Below are positions 42,690 through 54,222 of a stretch of DNA of 64,000 nt, one piece after another (the first letter of the stretch is position 1; each line of letters begins with the position of its first letter). The position numbers and the translations under genes were made by a program. The stretch comes from Delphinus delphis. Lineage: Eukaryota; Chordata; Mammalia; Artiodactyla; Delphinidae. The stretch lies in the NCBI RefSeq assembly GCF_949987515.2, contig NC_082701.1, positions 40,937,755 to 41,001,754 on the forward strand, read 5' to 3'. The notes beneath the pieces were generated by a model. The model was not told the DNA's origin, searched no databases, and was given only the letters and a program-made list of their open reading frames with translations.

Positions 42690-42785
42690 CATTCTCATCA
42701 CTTCAGCATTTAGTGAGCTCCTAATGTGTACTAAGCATTGTATTTACCCCTGGGGAGTGAAAGAGGTGTAGTACCCGCCTCAGAG
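42690..42785 (-). repeat. L2 LINE 3' end
   Basis: 'AGTGAGCTCCTAATGTGTAC', 'TAAGCATTGTATTTACCCC'. It may be a separate, adjacent L2 insertion. Confidence 0.6.
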
Positions 42786-42789
42786 AGCA

Positions 42790-42935
42790 GGGTAGACCTG
42801 CATAAGTTACTTATCTCCTCTGAGTCTCAATGCCTTTCTCAGTAAGACGAAGGTAATAGAACTCATGTTACAGGAGAGTGAATGAGATCATGTGTGTAGA
42901 GTATCCAGCAGTGTCTGGCACATGGTAGGTCTGCA
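42790..42935 (+). repeat. MIR SINE
   Basis: 'CATAAGTTACTTATCTCCTC', 'TGAGTCTCAATGCCTTTCTC', 'GTGTCTGGCACATGGTAGGT'. Confidence 0.8.
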
Positions 42936-43530
42936 GGACAAACAAACACACAGTGGGAATCCTCCTCTTGTCTTTATGTTCACGTGGGAGGGGCTGAATT
43001 TCCATGGCTCCATCACTTGAGCTTGTGGTCCCCGAGATACTGCTTCCAGTGCGGCCTCCTGCTTCAGAGAAGACCATGTTGGGGTCTGGAGACATCTTTC
43101 CTCAGCTTTCTGATAGAGAGGTTTCCGACCCAAGCCACACTCTCATGTCTCTGGGAAAGATCAAACTTGGTATAAAATTTCAGCATCGTGGACTATTCGC
43201 CTGGATAGAAGGCTCTAGTTTTCAATTCGTGTCTTTTTGCATCCTGTTTTGGGTCCGAGCTGAGACTGGCCCAGGTCACTAGCCCAAGTTGAGAAGGATT
43301 CTGAAAGGTGCTGGGATAGGAATTAGACCCACCCACTGAGGACTTTTATTCCACCAGGAGTGCTGCAAGCAAGTTTAAAGCAGAGACGGAGCCCAGGGTC
43401 TGAGAGAGCAGGCGACCCCAGCAAAGTGAGCACAGGATAGCATTCAACACCAGGGAGGTCCAACAAAGGGTTAACACAGGGCCGCACAGCAAACAACTAA
43501 GGGCCATCGAGTACCTACCAGATGGCAGTT
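42936..43530. other. Unassigned unique sequence
   Basis: No gene or named repeat. Confidence 0.5.
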
Positions 43531-43537
43531 AAATTAT

Positions 43538-43770
43538 ATGGTCGTCCCCCGTATCTGTGGGGGGTTGGTTCCGGGAGGCCCCACGGGGACCAGAATCCGA
43601 GGATGCTCGAGTCCCTTATATAAGATGGCTGGTACGGTCAATACAGCCCACCCTCCGTATCCGTGGTTTCACATCTATGGGTTCAACCAACCCAAGATCT
43701 CGGTTGTTTGAATCCCTGGAGGTAAAACGCATGGATACAGAGGGGTCAGTTCTACACTTCTCAAATTCTT
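43538..43770. mobile_element. Tigger/MER2-type DNA transposon (internally deleted)
   Basis: 'CGTCCCCCGTATCTGTGGGG' at the left and 'TGGATACAGAGGGGTCAG' at the right form diverged inverted ends. 'GGATGCTCGAGTCCCTTATA' and 'TGGGTTCAACCAACCC' are hallmark phrases of the MER2/Tigger family. The centre is shortened compared with a typical copy. Confidence 0.85.
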
Positions 43771-43789
43771 ATGTGTCAGAAACAGTACC

Positions 43790-43950
43790 AATAGTTTATA
43801 TACCTCACCTCAGTTTATCCTCACGCTAACTCTAGGATAAGCTGGGTACAGTCTTATTTCCACAAAGGAATTCAAGGCTCAGAGAACTTGCTAAAGGCCA
43901 TTCAGCTAGTATATGGAGGAGCCAGGATTGAGCCTGGGCCCGACTTTGCC
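43790..43950 (-). repeat. MIR SINE
   Basis: 'AACTTGCTAAAGGCCATTC', 'AGCTAGTATATGGAGGAGCC', 'AGGATTGAGCCTGGGCCCG'. Confidence 0.78.
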
Positions 43951-43984
43951 ATGATCTGTGCTTTCCTTCATGACCATGGAAATT

Positions 43985-44215
43985 GCTACCAGATTTTGAA
44001 CACCTGCTCTCCGCCAGTTACTGTGCACGGCTCTTTTCATGAATTATCTCATTTTCTCTCCAGAACAAACTTTCCAGGTGGTGTTATCACCCGACCGCCA
44101 AGGAAGGGAGGAGAGATGGAGAGTTTCAGTGCCTGGCTCCGGGGCACATATCAGAAGCGGCAGAGTTGAGTTGGAGCTACCTGACTCCAGGGCCAGAGGT
44201 TTCCCCATCTTTCTG
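43985..44215 (-). repeat. MIR SINE (diverged)
   Basis: 'GAACACCTGCTCTCCGCCAG', 'GTGCCTGGCTCCGGGGCAC', 'TTGGAGCTACCTGACTCC'. Adjacent to the previous MIR in the same orientation. Confidence 0.5.
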
Positions 44216-45435
<1,220 letters not shown>

Positions 45436-45439
45436 GTAT

Positions 45440-45560
45440 CTGGATGGGCCTATCACTTAACCTCCCTGAGCTTAATTTTCTCCTGTGTATTTTTCTCCTG
45501 ATAGAAAGATACCACTTCCTACCTTAGAGGTGGAATACAAATAACAGGCACATAGTGTAC
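45440..45560 (+). repeat. MIR fragment
   Basis: 'CACTTAACCTCCCTGAGC', 'TAATTTTCTCCTGTGTATTT', 'GGCACATAGTGTACC'. Confidence 0.7.
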
Positions 45561-45912
45561 CTAGCCTACAGCGGCCACCTAACCAATCTTGATGACATCG
45601 TCATCATATCATCATAAGTATCACGTGTATAATGAGAATCAACGTGACCAATTCTTAACTAAGTTTTACTGTGGGCCTACTCTGTGCAAGACACCCAATT
45701 CCTACTGTGTGCTGGACCCCAAAGACAAGTTTTGATGACAGTGGAAGAGAGAGATAGACGTACCTGGAGACAGTTGAACTTGCTTTTTTCTCTTTAAGCC
45801 CCACCTTCAGCTTACGAGCCACACAGCCCCTTTCCCTAGTCACTTCCTGGCTGCCAACACCCCCATTAGCTACTAAGTCACACGTAACTGATACGTGTGC
45901 CGTGGTTGACCA
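45561..45912. other. Unassigned unique sequence
   Basis: A weak antisense L2-like phrase 'GGGCCTACTCTGTGCAAGAC' at 45673 is the only recognisable text. Confidence 0.35.
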
Positions 45913-45926
45913 TCTCAAAGCAGTTT

Positions 45927-46123
45927 TTGTTGTTGTTGTTTTTTCATTTTTATCGGAGTACAGTTGATTTACAATGTTATGTTCGTTTCAGGTGTACAGC
46001 GCAGTGAATCGGTTATACCTGTAGATATATCCACTCTTTTTTAGATTCTTTTCCCATAAAGGCCATTACAGAGTACCGAGTAGAGTTCCCTGTGCTATAC
46101 AGTACGCCCTTATTAGTTATCTG
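45927..46123 (-). mobile_element. L1 3' end, 5'-truncated insertion
   Basis: Poly-T with GTT interruptions, then 'TACAGTTGATTTACAATG', 'AGGTGTACAGCGCAGTGAAT', 'GTTCCCTGTGCTATACAGTA'. Flanks TCTCAAAGCAGTTT (45913-45926) and TCTCAAAGCTGTTT (46124-46137) form a 14-bp target-site duplication with one mismatch. Confidence 0.93.
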
Positions 46124-46137
46124 TCTCAAAGCTGTTT

Positions 46138-46484
46138 GATGCAGATCACTTCACAATATCCCTGGTAGAGCCAGTCTGATTGTCTGCATTTTATAGGATG
46201 CCTGCCCGAGCGGAGCACAAGGTGCGAGAGGGACGCAAAGGTGAAAGAGTGTGAGGTTTGATGTATGTAACAGGGGCCCCAGATGGTGTTTGAGCATCCG
46301 TGGGAATTGTCACCTCCTGACCAGGTCCCAGGTGCTAGGAGTCCTGTAGAATCTGGGTATCTGGGAGACAGGCTGTGGATGAAGTGCTGGGACCGAATGG
46401 CTGTCTGGTCGCTGACAAAGGAAGGAAAACCTGTCTTGCATGTGCCCCAGGCAGTGTTCAACGCTTTGCTTGCTGAACTTACAA
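46138..46484. other. Unassigned unique sequence
   Basis: No gene or repeat recognised. Confidence 0.5.
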
Positions 46485-46655
46485 AGGCTCACAATCACCA
46501 GGGTGCTACATTATTATCATTAGCCCCAACTTACAGATGAGAAAACTGAGACGTAGGAAGTGTAAGTAACTCGCTCAGTCTGACACAGTGGGCGAGTGAT
46601 GGAGCCAGCCTTTGGAGGCAGGTCTGCTAACGCCCAAGTGTGGCTAATCGGAAGC
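46485..46655 (-). repeat. MIR SINE
   Basis: 'CCCCAACTTACAGATGAGAA', 'AACTGAGACGTAGGAAG', 'CACAGTGGGCGAGTGATGG'. Confidence 0.82.
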
Positions 46656-46739
46656 CCCACCGTGCTGTCTCCTGAAACAAGCACCGCCCGCCGACTGATG
46701 ACAACCTGATGGTGTGTCCTTTGCTCTAGTCCTGTCACT

Positions 46740-46960
46740 GGCTGAGCACTTTACACACAGTATCTATCTAAAGCTCCCAGTGACCCTCAGGTGTGATGGG
46801 GATTTTTTAGTGTCAAAGAACACTTTCCCAGTTATTGGTTATCAGTTAATCGTCATACCAACCTTGGAAATAGACAAAGGAGGCCCAGGGAGGTTGGGGA
46901 ACTTACCCAAAGTCACACACAAGGACTTCTACCTCCAAACTCCACATCCATTCTGCAATG
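46740..46960 (-). repeat. MIR SINE
   Basis: 'GGCTGAGCACTTTACACACA', 'GTCATACCAACCTTGG', 'ACTTACCCAAAGTCACACAC'. Confidence 0.75.
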
Positions 46961-47024
46961 GCAGAATGACCCCCCACACACACCAAACCTCCTTCCTCCC
47001 CTGCTCTACCCTCCCGATCCGATG

Positions 47025-47290
47025 CAGAAGGTCAGTACCATTTCTCAGGTGGGCAGAATTAAGGCCCAGGCGATGAAGTGATTGCACAGCCCCGCAGAAG
47101 TAGAAACATCCCCTGATACGAAGAATTCCCAGGATCTAGCATTTTTCTGAGGCTATTTTACATCCATGCCAATCATCGGTAGAAAGGGTGGAGGAAACTG
47201 AGGCCCTGGGAAAAGTGACTTGTCCAAAGCTCACATGGCTGAAGGTGGGCTTGAGTCCCAGATCTACTGGCTCCAAAACCTCTGTACTCA
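47025..47290 (-). repeat. MIR fragments (two, adjacent)
   Basis: One core at 47030-47090 ('TTTCTCAGGTGGGCAGAATT', 'AAGGCCCAGGCGATGAAG'), another at 47145-47290 ('GGAAACTGAGGCCCTGGG', 'CTTGTCCAAAGCTCACATGG', 'CTTGAGTCCCAGATC'). Confidence 0.65.
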
Positions 47291-47935
47291 GAAACCCCCT
47301 GGGGAGTATCAGCACCCCCTGAGGAGTAGGGGTGAGAAGGGGCCTGAGGTTCAGGGTTCTACCCATTGGGCTGCTGAACTGGTATCGTTCAGGGACCCTA
47401 TGGAGTTCCCACTGTGTCCTCATCTTATATTTTGAGAAAATAACAGGGACTGGTCCCTGGGTTCTTTCATACTCTTGCCTTGAGGCCCAGAGAGGGCCAA
47501 CGACTTGTCCAAAGTGAGGCATCTGGATCGGCTGAGTCACGTGTGACCCTGAACCTTCCTCCAGAAACTGTACCCTCTCTCCCCTAGGCCATCGACGGGT
47601 CTTTCTCTGGCTACTGGATCATACCTTACAGCAAACAGTCTGTAACTTCTCCCAGTAAGAAAATAATAATAATGAAACGTGTTTTTTTGAATCTCTCTTG
47701 ATTCTAACTCCTTTTCTGGTTATTGTCTCACTCATCTGTAGACCTTTACAGCAAACGTCCGCATATTTGGCTCTCTGTGTTTTTTTCCTCTTCCCCCATT
47801 TTCTCTTGAACCCATTTCCGCATCCCACCACCCCTTCGTGAAAACAGTGCTTTGATCTCTATATGTTTAAATACTACAGCTAATGTTCGGGTGTCAACAT
47901 CGACTGTCAAAAGCACTTGACAGGGTTGATTGCTT
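47291..47935. other. Unassigned sequence
   Basis: 'GCCCAGAGAGGGCCAACGAC' at 47486 hints at a further MIR fragment. No gene. Confidence 0.4.
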
Positions 47936-48100
47936 GCTTCATATGCATTGGAGACAACTTTGCTTGGCTTTTGAAACATTATCTATCCTCTCTTGACTCT
48001 CCTTTTACTCACTGGCCACTCCTCTGTCTCATACGTGGATTCTCTTCATCTTTCCAACCTCTAAGCCCTGGAGTGTCATAAGGTACAGACATCTTTTCTT

Positions 48101-48380
48101 TCCTTTTTTTTTTTTTTCATTGAAGTATAGTTGATTTCCAATGTTGTGTTCATTTCTGCTGTACCTCAAAGTGATTCAGTTATACATATATGTACATTCT
48201 TTTTTTAATATTATTTTCCATTATGGTGTATCATAGGATATTGAAGATAGTTCCTTGTGCTACACAGTAGGACCTTGTTGTTTATCCATTCTGTATATAA
48301 TAGTTTGCATCTGCTCATCCCAACCTCCTACTCCATCCCTTCCCAATCCCCTCCCCCTTGGCAACCACCTGTCTGTTCTC
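48101..48380 (-). mobile_element. L1 3' end, 5'-truncated, inside the L2
   Basis: Poly-T then 'AAGTATAGTTGATTTCCAAT', 'TGCTGTACCTCAAAGTGATT', 'TTCCTTGTGCTACACAGTAG', 'TTGGCAACCACCTGTCTGTT'. A perfect 17-bp target-site duplication TACAGACATCTTTTCTT lies at 48084-48100 and 48381-48397, marking a single target-primed insertion. Confidence 0.97.
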
Positions 48381-48904
48381 TACAGACATCTTTTCTTAAT
48401 CCCTCAGGTATCTTATTCAGTTTCATGGCTTTAAATACCACCCATATACTAACAATTCCCAAATTTATATCTTCAGCTCAGCCATCACCTGGCCTCCAGA
48501 CTCCTAAATCCAAGTGCCTGGTCAGTATCTCCATCTGGATGTCTAATAGACATATTAAACTCAACATGTGCATAACTAATTCTTATCCCCAGCCCCCCAA
48601 ACTACTTATCCTTCATTCTTCTCCATCTCAGTAAACTGCTGCTTAACACTTGGTTACTCAGCTCAAAACTTTGGATTCATCTTTCATTCCTCTCTTTTCT
48701 CATACTTCTCATTCACTCCACTAGCAAGTAATGCTACCCTCAAAAGTACTTCCAGAATCTGATTGCTTCTCACGTCCTCCACTGCTTCTGCCAGGGTTCA
48801 AGCCACCGTGATCTCCCCTTAGACGCTTTCACTACCTCCTGAGTGGTCTTCTTGCTCCGCTTCTTGCGCCCTAGAGTCCATTCCTAATACAGCTGTCAGA
48901 ATGA

Positions 48905-49000
48905 GAATCACTTTGCTGTACACCTGAAACTAACACAACATTGTTAATCAACTATACTCGAATATAAAATAACAATTAAAAAAATAAAATAAAAATAACA
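48905..49000 (+). mobile_element. Short L1 3' end (plus strand)
   Basis: 'TCACTTTGCTGTACACCTGA', 'AACTAACACAACATTGTTAA', 'TCAACTATACTCGAATATAA', then an A-rich tail. Only about 65 bp of L1 precede the tail. I found no convincing target-site duplication. Confidence 0.9.
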
Positions 49001-49609
49001 TAGGAGCATAGTTTACAAGCCTGGCACTTAGCTGCTGCAACCTTTTAATGGTTCCTCATCTCAGTCGCAGTGAAAGATGAAGGCTTTGTGATGACACAGG
49101 CCAACGTACTCTTCTTTGCACGTGCTAAGCACAGTCCTGCCCCAGGGCCTTTTCATGTGCTATCTCCTCTGCTGGAAGATTCTTCCGTCAAAGAACCACA
49201 TGGCTCACACCCTGTTTTTCCTCCAGGTTCTCTGCTCAGAGAACCCCTTGCCAGTGGGGCCTCACCTGAGCGACCTCCGTCAAAGCGCACACATCCCAAC
49301 CATGGCACTCTGTCCCCTTAGCTTGCCTTATTTTTCAATACAGTTCTTATCATCATCTGACATTCTATATATTCACTTACCTGTTTCTTCATTATGTGCC
49401 TTCCTTCTGTAGAACATAAACTCCATAGGGGCTGTTTTGGTCACTGTGTCATATCTATAATCTCAATTATACCTCTAACATGAGAGACTTTCAATAATGT
49501 CCATTGAATAAAGGTGAATAAATAAATAATGAATGGCCTAGGTTCAGAATTGCCTAAGGAGCATAAACATTTCTTAGAATAGAGATTCTTGCACCCGGTA
49601 GAGATTTGG

Positions 49610-49790
49610 TTGAGGCAGAATCTCCAAGAGTCCCAACCTCTCTGGGCTTCAGTTTCCTCATCTGTCAAATAGAGGTAATACTATTACTTCTTGGGCCTTG
49701 GGTTCAAAGTAAGGGATATGATCTCTGTATAAAAGTGCTCAGGGCCCTGTCAAGCATACAGAAGGTGCTTAACCATTGGGAGACTCTTTC
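49610..49790 (+). repeat. MIR SINE
   Basis: 'CTCTGGGCTTCAGTTTCCTC', 'ATCTGTCAAATAGAGGTAAT', tail 'ACAGAAGGTGCTTAACC'. Confidence 0.82.
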
Positions 49791-49817
49791 TCTATCAGTC
49801 AAAGATTGGTTCAGGGT

Positions 49818-50025
49818 TTCCCTGGTGGCGCAGTGGTTGAGAGTCCGCCTGCCGATGCGGGGGACGTGGGTTCGTGCCCCGGTCCGGGAAGATCCCACAT
49901 GCCACGGAGTGGCTGGGCCCGTGAGCCATGGCCGCTGACCCTGCGCATCCGGAGCCTGTGATCCGCAACGGGAGAGGCCACAACGGTGAGAGGCCCACGT
50001 ACCGCAAAAAAAAAAAAAAAAAAAA
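49818..50025 (+). mobile_element. CHR-family SINE (plus strand)
   Basis: Begins 'TTCCCTGGTGGCGCAGTGG', contains 'GGGTTCGTGCCCCGGTCCGG' (B-box side), ends 'CGTACCGC' and a pure A tail. A perfect 17-bp target-site duplication AAAGATTGGTTCAGGGT is at 49801-49817 and 50026-50042. Confidence 0.98.
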
Positions 50026-50042
50026 AAAGATTGGTTCAGGGT

Positions 50043-51145
50043 CCCCTGGAGGCCATAAAGAAGGTTGGGACTGGGACCCTGTTCCCTGGACTCTGGGTCT
50101 GAGGCTCTGCTCACAGGCCCATGTGATCACACAGTCGGCCCCTCTGCATTTACTGCTGTGCTGAAAAGGCGCCCTGTCACCACCCACCCTCCTTTTCTCC
50201 TAGCATCTGAAATATTATTCCTCTGCATTTCTGTCCAATTCTACCACATGCCCTGTGGACCCCATTTCAGATCAGTGCCCCAGGATCTTGGGACTTATGG
50301 TCCCTTTTCCCAGCTTGCCATGAACCAGACTTGCTCATGGTCAGTGCTCCTTTAGCTCCGCCCTTGAAGCTTCACTCCCACCCCTGCCCCTGTCCCTAGG
50401 CTTCAGAGCTCCAGGAGTACCACCGATGGAGACGGCTCCCAGGCCCTCACCTGAATAAGATGTGAGGTTCAGAGACGAGTGCAGAGAGAGTAAAGAGGAC
50501 TCTTTCCTGCACTGGGAATTCCCGCTGTGCTTCCACCAGTAATACCAGCTGTCTACCATTCATTCCTCCTCAGCACCAGTGGGACTTATGGCCACCACCA
50601 GCAGCCCGATCGCATCGCACACTCAGCCCTGCTACGGTTCTCCAAACCACAGTTACTGAAGGCAGGAAGCATCTGAGCTGGCTCAGCCCGTATCGCATCC
50701 CATCTGGTTTGGCTTCAGCTTCAAGACAAGGCAGAGAGAGGGTCAGCTTGGGGTGGCAGAAGACTTCTTCCCATGAGTGTTTTGCCAGGTCCCACTTCTC
50801 TACCGTCTGGGACCTCCAGGCTCCCGGTAACATGGTCTCCCTCTCCTCCCTCACTCACCTCCACATGGGAGAACACAGACATCTCCTCCCAGCTCTGCTC
50901 TCCTCCCCAGCATCTGCCCCGCTCCCCACTCAACTCAACGTGCAGCATCGCTTTAGTTTTCTCTTTTCAATTTCCCATTCATTTCAGAGGTTCTGGAACC
51001 ATTCCCCCAGGGCGCTAAAGTGCGATCTCTAAGCATTACAGCCCCACCAGACCCCATTCTCACGAAGAGGAGACACACACTGCTTTGAAGTTTGCTTTTC
51101 CCTACCGTTGGTGTTCACTCTCTTCTGTCAAAAACAAATCCTAAA
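50043..51145. other. Unassigned unique, GC-richer sequence
   Basis: No repeat recognised. Many overlapping short frames on both strands (for example 50570-50854 minus, 50709-51032 plus) with no protein resemblance. Confidence 0.45.
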
Positions 51146-51149
51146 GCGT

Positions 51150-51315
51150 ATTTATAGTTGCCAAGTGCTTTTCACACACGTCACATCATTTGATTCCCTC
51201 CACTGGCCCCGATGAACACAGGATGATGCCCATTTTAACAAGTGACGAAACCAGAGGGCAGGGAAAGAAAATAACGGCCACGTCACACAGATGAGTAAGT
51301 GGCAGGTCGAGATGT
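51150..51315 (-). repeat. MIR SINE
   Basis: 'TTTTCACACACGTCACATCA', 'GATGCCCATTTTAACAAGTG', 'CACGTCACACAGATGAGTAA'. Confidence 0.72.
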
Positions 51316-51497
51316 GGGAACCAAGTGTCGGGGAGGAAAGGAAGGATTTAATAAGATTCTCATCGAGCCTCAAAAAGGCCATCTACTGTTTTTGTTGGAT
51401 TTTTTTAGTTGTTTGCTGTGCTGTGTATGGTGTGGCCTCTTCCTGTGAAGCCTCTTGCATTGAGCAATGCTTGCTTTCTGCATGCACATGCGTGCGT

Positions 51498-51537
<40 letters not shown>

Positions 51538-51808
51538 CCAAGAACTTGCCTAAGTGGCAGGTTCCTAGACAGCAGAGCTGGGAGGTTCTCCCAAGTCCTG
51601 TTTTTCTGCTCTACCATGAAGAGCTCAAAAGAGGATCCCAGAGGAGGTTCTGGGAATCCACCAGTTCCTGGAGATGGATTTCCCAGCACTAGTCACAGGA
51701 TCTACTGTGTACTTACTGAGCTTCACTGCAGCTGGGAGACGTGGAATTTCTCACACCCCTCCCTCCAACCTGCCTCCAGAGACGGACCGGGGTCTTTGCC
51801 TGGCATTG
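51316..51808. other. Unassigned unique sequence around a CA repeat
   Basis: No gene. The frames that cross the CA run (51291-51692 plus, 51405-51689 minus) read as alternating Thr-His or Cys-Val and are artefacts. Confidence 0.45.
51499..51536. repeat. (CA)n microsatellite
   Basis: About 19 uninterrupted CA units preceded by a CATGCGTGCGTG segment. Confidence 0.98.
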
Positions 51809-51823
51809 CCCTGCCTTGGTTTT

Positions 51824-52271
51824 ACTTTTATTTTAAACTGTTTAAAAATTCATTTTATTGAAGTTTAGTTGATTTACAGTGTTGTGTTCATTTCTGCTGT
51901 ACAGCACAGTGACTCAGTTATACGTACATATAATATATTCTTTTTCATATTCTTTTCCACTATGGTTTATCACACTGAATATAGTTCCCTGTGCTATACA
52001 GTAGGACTTTGTTGTGTATCCATTGTGTACATAAGAGTTTGCATCTGCTAATCCCAAACTCCCAGTCCGTCCCTCCGCCACCCCCCTCTCCTGCTTGGCA
52101 GCCACAAGTCTGTTCTCTACGTCTGTGAGTCTGTTTCTGTCTCTTAGGTCAGTTCATTTGTGTCATGTTTTAGATTCCACATGTAGGTGGTAGCACATGG
52201 CGCGTGTCTTTCTCTGTCTGACTTCCTTCGCTTAGTATGATCTCTAGGTGCATCCACGTTGCCACAAATTT
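51824..52271 (-). mobile_element. L1 3' end, 5'-truncated insertion
   Basis: 'TTTTATTGAAGTTTAGTTGA', 'TACAGCACAGTGACTCAGTT', 'GTTCCCTGTGCTATACAGTA', 'AGATTCCACATGTAGGTGG'. Flanks CCCTGCCTTGGTTTT (51809-51823) and CCCTGCCTTGCTTTT (52272-52286) form a 15-bp target-site duplication with one mismatch. Confidence 0.94.
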
Positions 52272-52286
52272 CCCTGCCTTGCTTTT

Positions 52287-53010
52287 GACTGCTAAGGAAC
52301 CAGAGCTCCCCACTCCCCAGCCTCCATCTGGCAGGAGAGCTGTCCTTAATGGAGGCCTTGCGCTGGCATTTCTATCTTCTCTTACACGGACTCTCTGTCG
52401 TCAGCATCTACACGTTGAGGCTAATTTTTCGGAAAGCAGAGTGTGGCGTGCATGCCTAGCGGCTCATTTTGCCAATGCTGCCGGGCTGCCTGTCTGAGCG
52501 CTTGGTTATTTGGCAGAAAAAGCAATTATGGAGCGTTGTGGGTGGGAGAAGATGCTGAAATTCTGCTCACTTTGGTCCAGCAGGGTGGTCCAGTCCAGAT
52601 GTGCCTTCATGGTGGGCATCCTCTTTTGCCCCCTGTAGGTTGCAGGGACTGAGCCTCCCATCAGCCGTCTCCAAGGTGCATGTCCTGGGGGTGCTGTCTC
52701 GCCTTGATTATGCGATCAGCAGGGGCTGGAAATAGTCCTGTTCTCATCAGCATCATTGTGCCGTCATTCCTGGTCCTGCATACAACCAGGACCTTGGTAT
52801 TAGTAATCTAGACCTTCTTGGGAGACAGCACTGCAGAAATCTGATTAATTCAATTGGAATGTGGCTCATGGGGTTGACACTGAGGGAATCTGTGGACAGC
52901 CAGGTACATTTTCATGATGCCCGAGTACCCCCATGTCCCTTGTACATAATAATATGCTCCCAAGATGGATCACAGAAGAGACATAAAATCAATAACAACA
53001 ACAATAGCAG
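52287..53010. other. Unassigned unique sequence with a candidate conserved block
   Basis: No gene. Within 52330-52560 the text GCTCATTTTGCCAATGCTGC and TTTGGCAGAAAAAGCAATTA is repeat-free and reads like a conserved element. An (AAC)n-like AACAACAACAATAGCAG lies at 52991-53008. Confidence 0.35.
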
Positions 53011-53014
53011 TAAT

Positions 53015-53240
53015 TGTACTCTAATGGAAAGAATATTGGCCTCAGTGCTGGGAAAACCTGAGCTGGAATGTAAGCTCTACCTCTTACTAAATGTGTGATC
53101 TTGGGCAAGTTATGTGGCCCCTCTGCCTTCTGTTTCCTCAGCCGTAGCACGGGGTGATGATCCCTACAGTGCAGGATTTTTATGAGGAATAATTGCCATA
53201 ACGCAAGTGACATGTCCAGCACATGCAGAGCACGTGCTGT
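53015..53240 (+). repeat. MIR SINE
   Basis: 'TCTTGGGCAAGTTATGTGGC', 'TTCTGTTTCCTCAGCCGTAG', 'ATGAGGAATAATTGCCATAA'. Confidence 0.85.
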
Positions 53241-53249
53241 GTTCAATTA

Positions 53250-53440
53250 AAGTGTCATCCTGTGAATTATGTCATCCGATACTCACAACAGCCCTAGGAC
53301 GAGACAAAGCAGGCTGGAGTTTCTCCCATTTATAAAAAAGGAAGCCTCAGGGAGGTAAAGGGACTTGTCTGTGGTCACACAGAGCAAGTAAGGGAAGCAC
53401 GAGGACTTGACATTGTCTATTCCTACCTCTGGATTCTTTC
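53250..53440 (-). repeat. MIR SINE
   Basis: 'CGATACTCACAACAGCCC', 'TTTCTCCCATTTATAAAAAA', 'GGACTTGTCTGTGGTCACAC'. Head to tail with the preceding MIR but in opposite orientation. Confidence 0.78.
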
Positions 53441-53867
53441 CAATTAAGTGACTCGGGCGCATCCATCATCTTCCCAAAGCATCTAGCTCATTCTCAAAGT
53501 GGATTCAGGTACCAGAGACATCCTCTGCTTTGAATACTTCCTGGCCCTCCATGTGTCAGGTCCCCCACTCCTGGGAAAGGAGGGCCTGTGGCAGACTCTT
53601 GCTGACCCTCCTGGAACCCTTCTCAGCAATTTGGGATCTTTGGCTGGAACACTTACTGGCCTGTGATATTTTGGTTCCTCTGGGGTCTTTTTGCATTTGC
53701 TCCAGTGTTTTATTCACCACCAGGGATGGTGGTTTTCATTTGGAAGCAGAGGGCCTTTATCATTGCCCCTCTGGTCCCCTTTCTACAACCCTGAAGAAGA
53801 AAAAGGTTGTGGGGTTGTGTCCAGATAGTTTAAGTCTAGGTGAGTGTTACCCAATCAGGTTCACCAG
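53441..53867. other. Unassigned unique sequence
   Basis: The frame 53530-53973 (147 codons) runs across unique sequence into the MaLR LTR. Not supported as a gene. Confidence 0.45.
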
Positions 53868-54222
53868 TGTTACAGAAAGAATATTTGTAAGAAAGAACCC
53901 CCAAAATTCATATTGTCAAAGCCCTTCTTTGATGGTACTTGAAGATGGGGCCTTTGTGGAGGATTATGTTTAGATAAGGTCATTAGGATGGAATGTGTGT
54001 CCTTATAAGAAAAGGAGACCAGAGCCTGCTCTCTCTGCCCCGTGAGGACACAGTGAGAAGGCAGCCGTCGGCAAGCCAGGAAGGGTACTCACCAGGACCC
54101 AATCATGCTGGCATCCTGTTCCACATTTCTAGTCCTCAGAACTGTGAGAAGTGTATGTCTTGGTTTTTAAAACCAAGCGTCCTATGGTATTTTATTACAG
54201 CAACCCAAGCCGACTAAGATAG
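53868..54222 (+). repeat. MaLR 5' LTR
   Basis: 'CCCCCAAAATTCATATTGTC', 'GATGGGGCCTTTGTGGAGG', 'GCAAGCCAGGAAGGGTAC', ends 'CCGACTAAGATAGA'. Confidence 0.9.

Larger units (their letters stand above)
47940..49530 (+). repeat. Long L2 LINE fragment carrying two L1 insertions
   Basis: Sense L2 can be followed from 'TCCTCTCTTGACTCTCC' through 'GATGTCTAATAGACATATTA', 'CCTCCACTGCTTCTGCC', 'CAGGGCCTTTTCATGTGC', 'CACCATCTGAC-type' text (here TCATCATCTGACATTC) to the 'TTCAATAATGTCCATTGAAT' tail. L1 fragments occupy 48101-48380 and about 48905-49000. Confidence 0.82.

Noticed and set aside
51291..51692. Frames crossing the CA repeat
   Set aside because: Thr-His and Cys-Val alternation is caused by the dinucleotide repeat.
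53530..53973. 147-codon plus-strand frame
   Set aside because: Crosses from unique DNA into the MaLR LTR; the C-terminal part is LTR translation.
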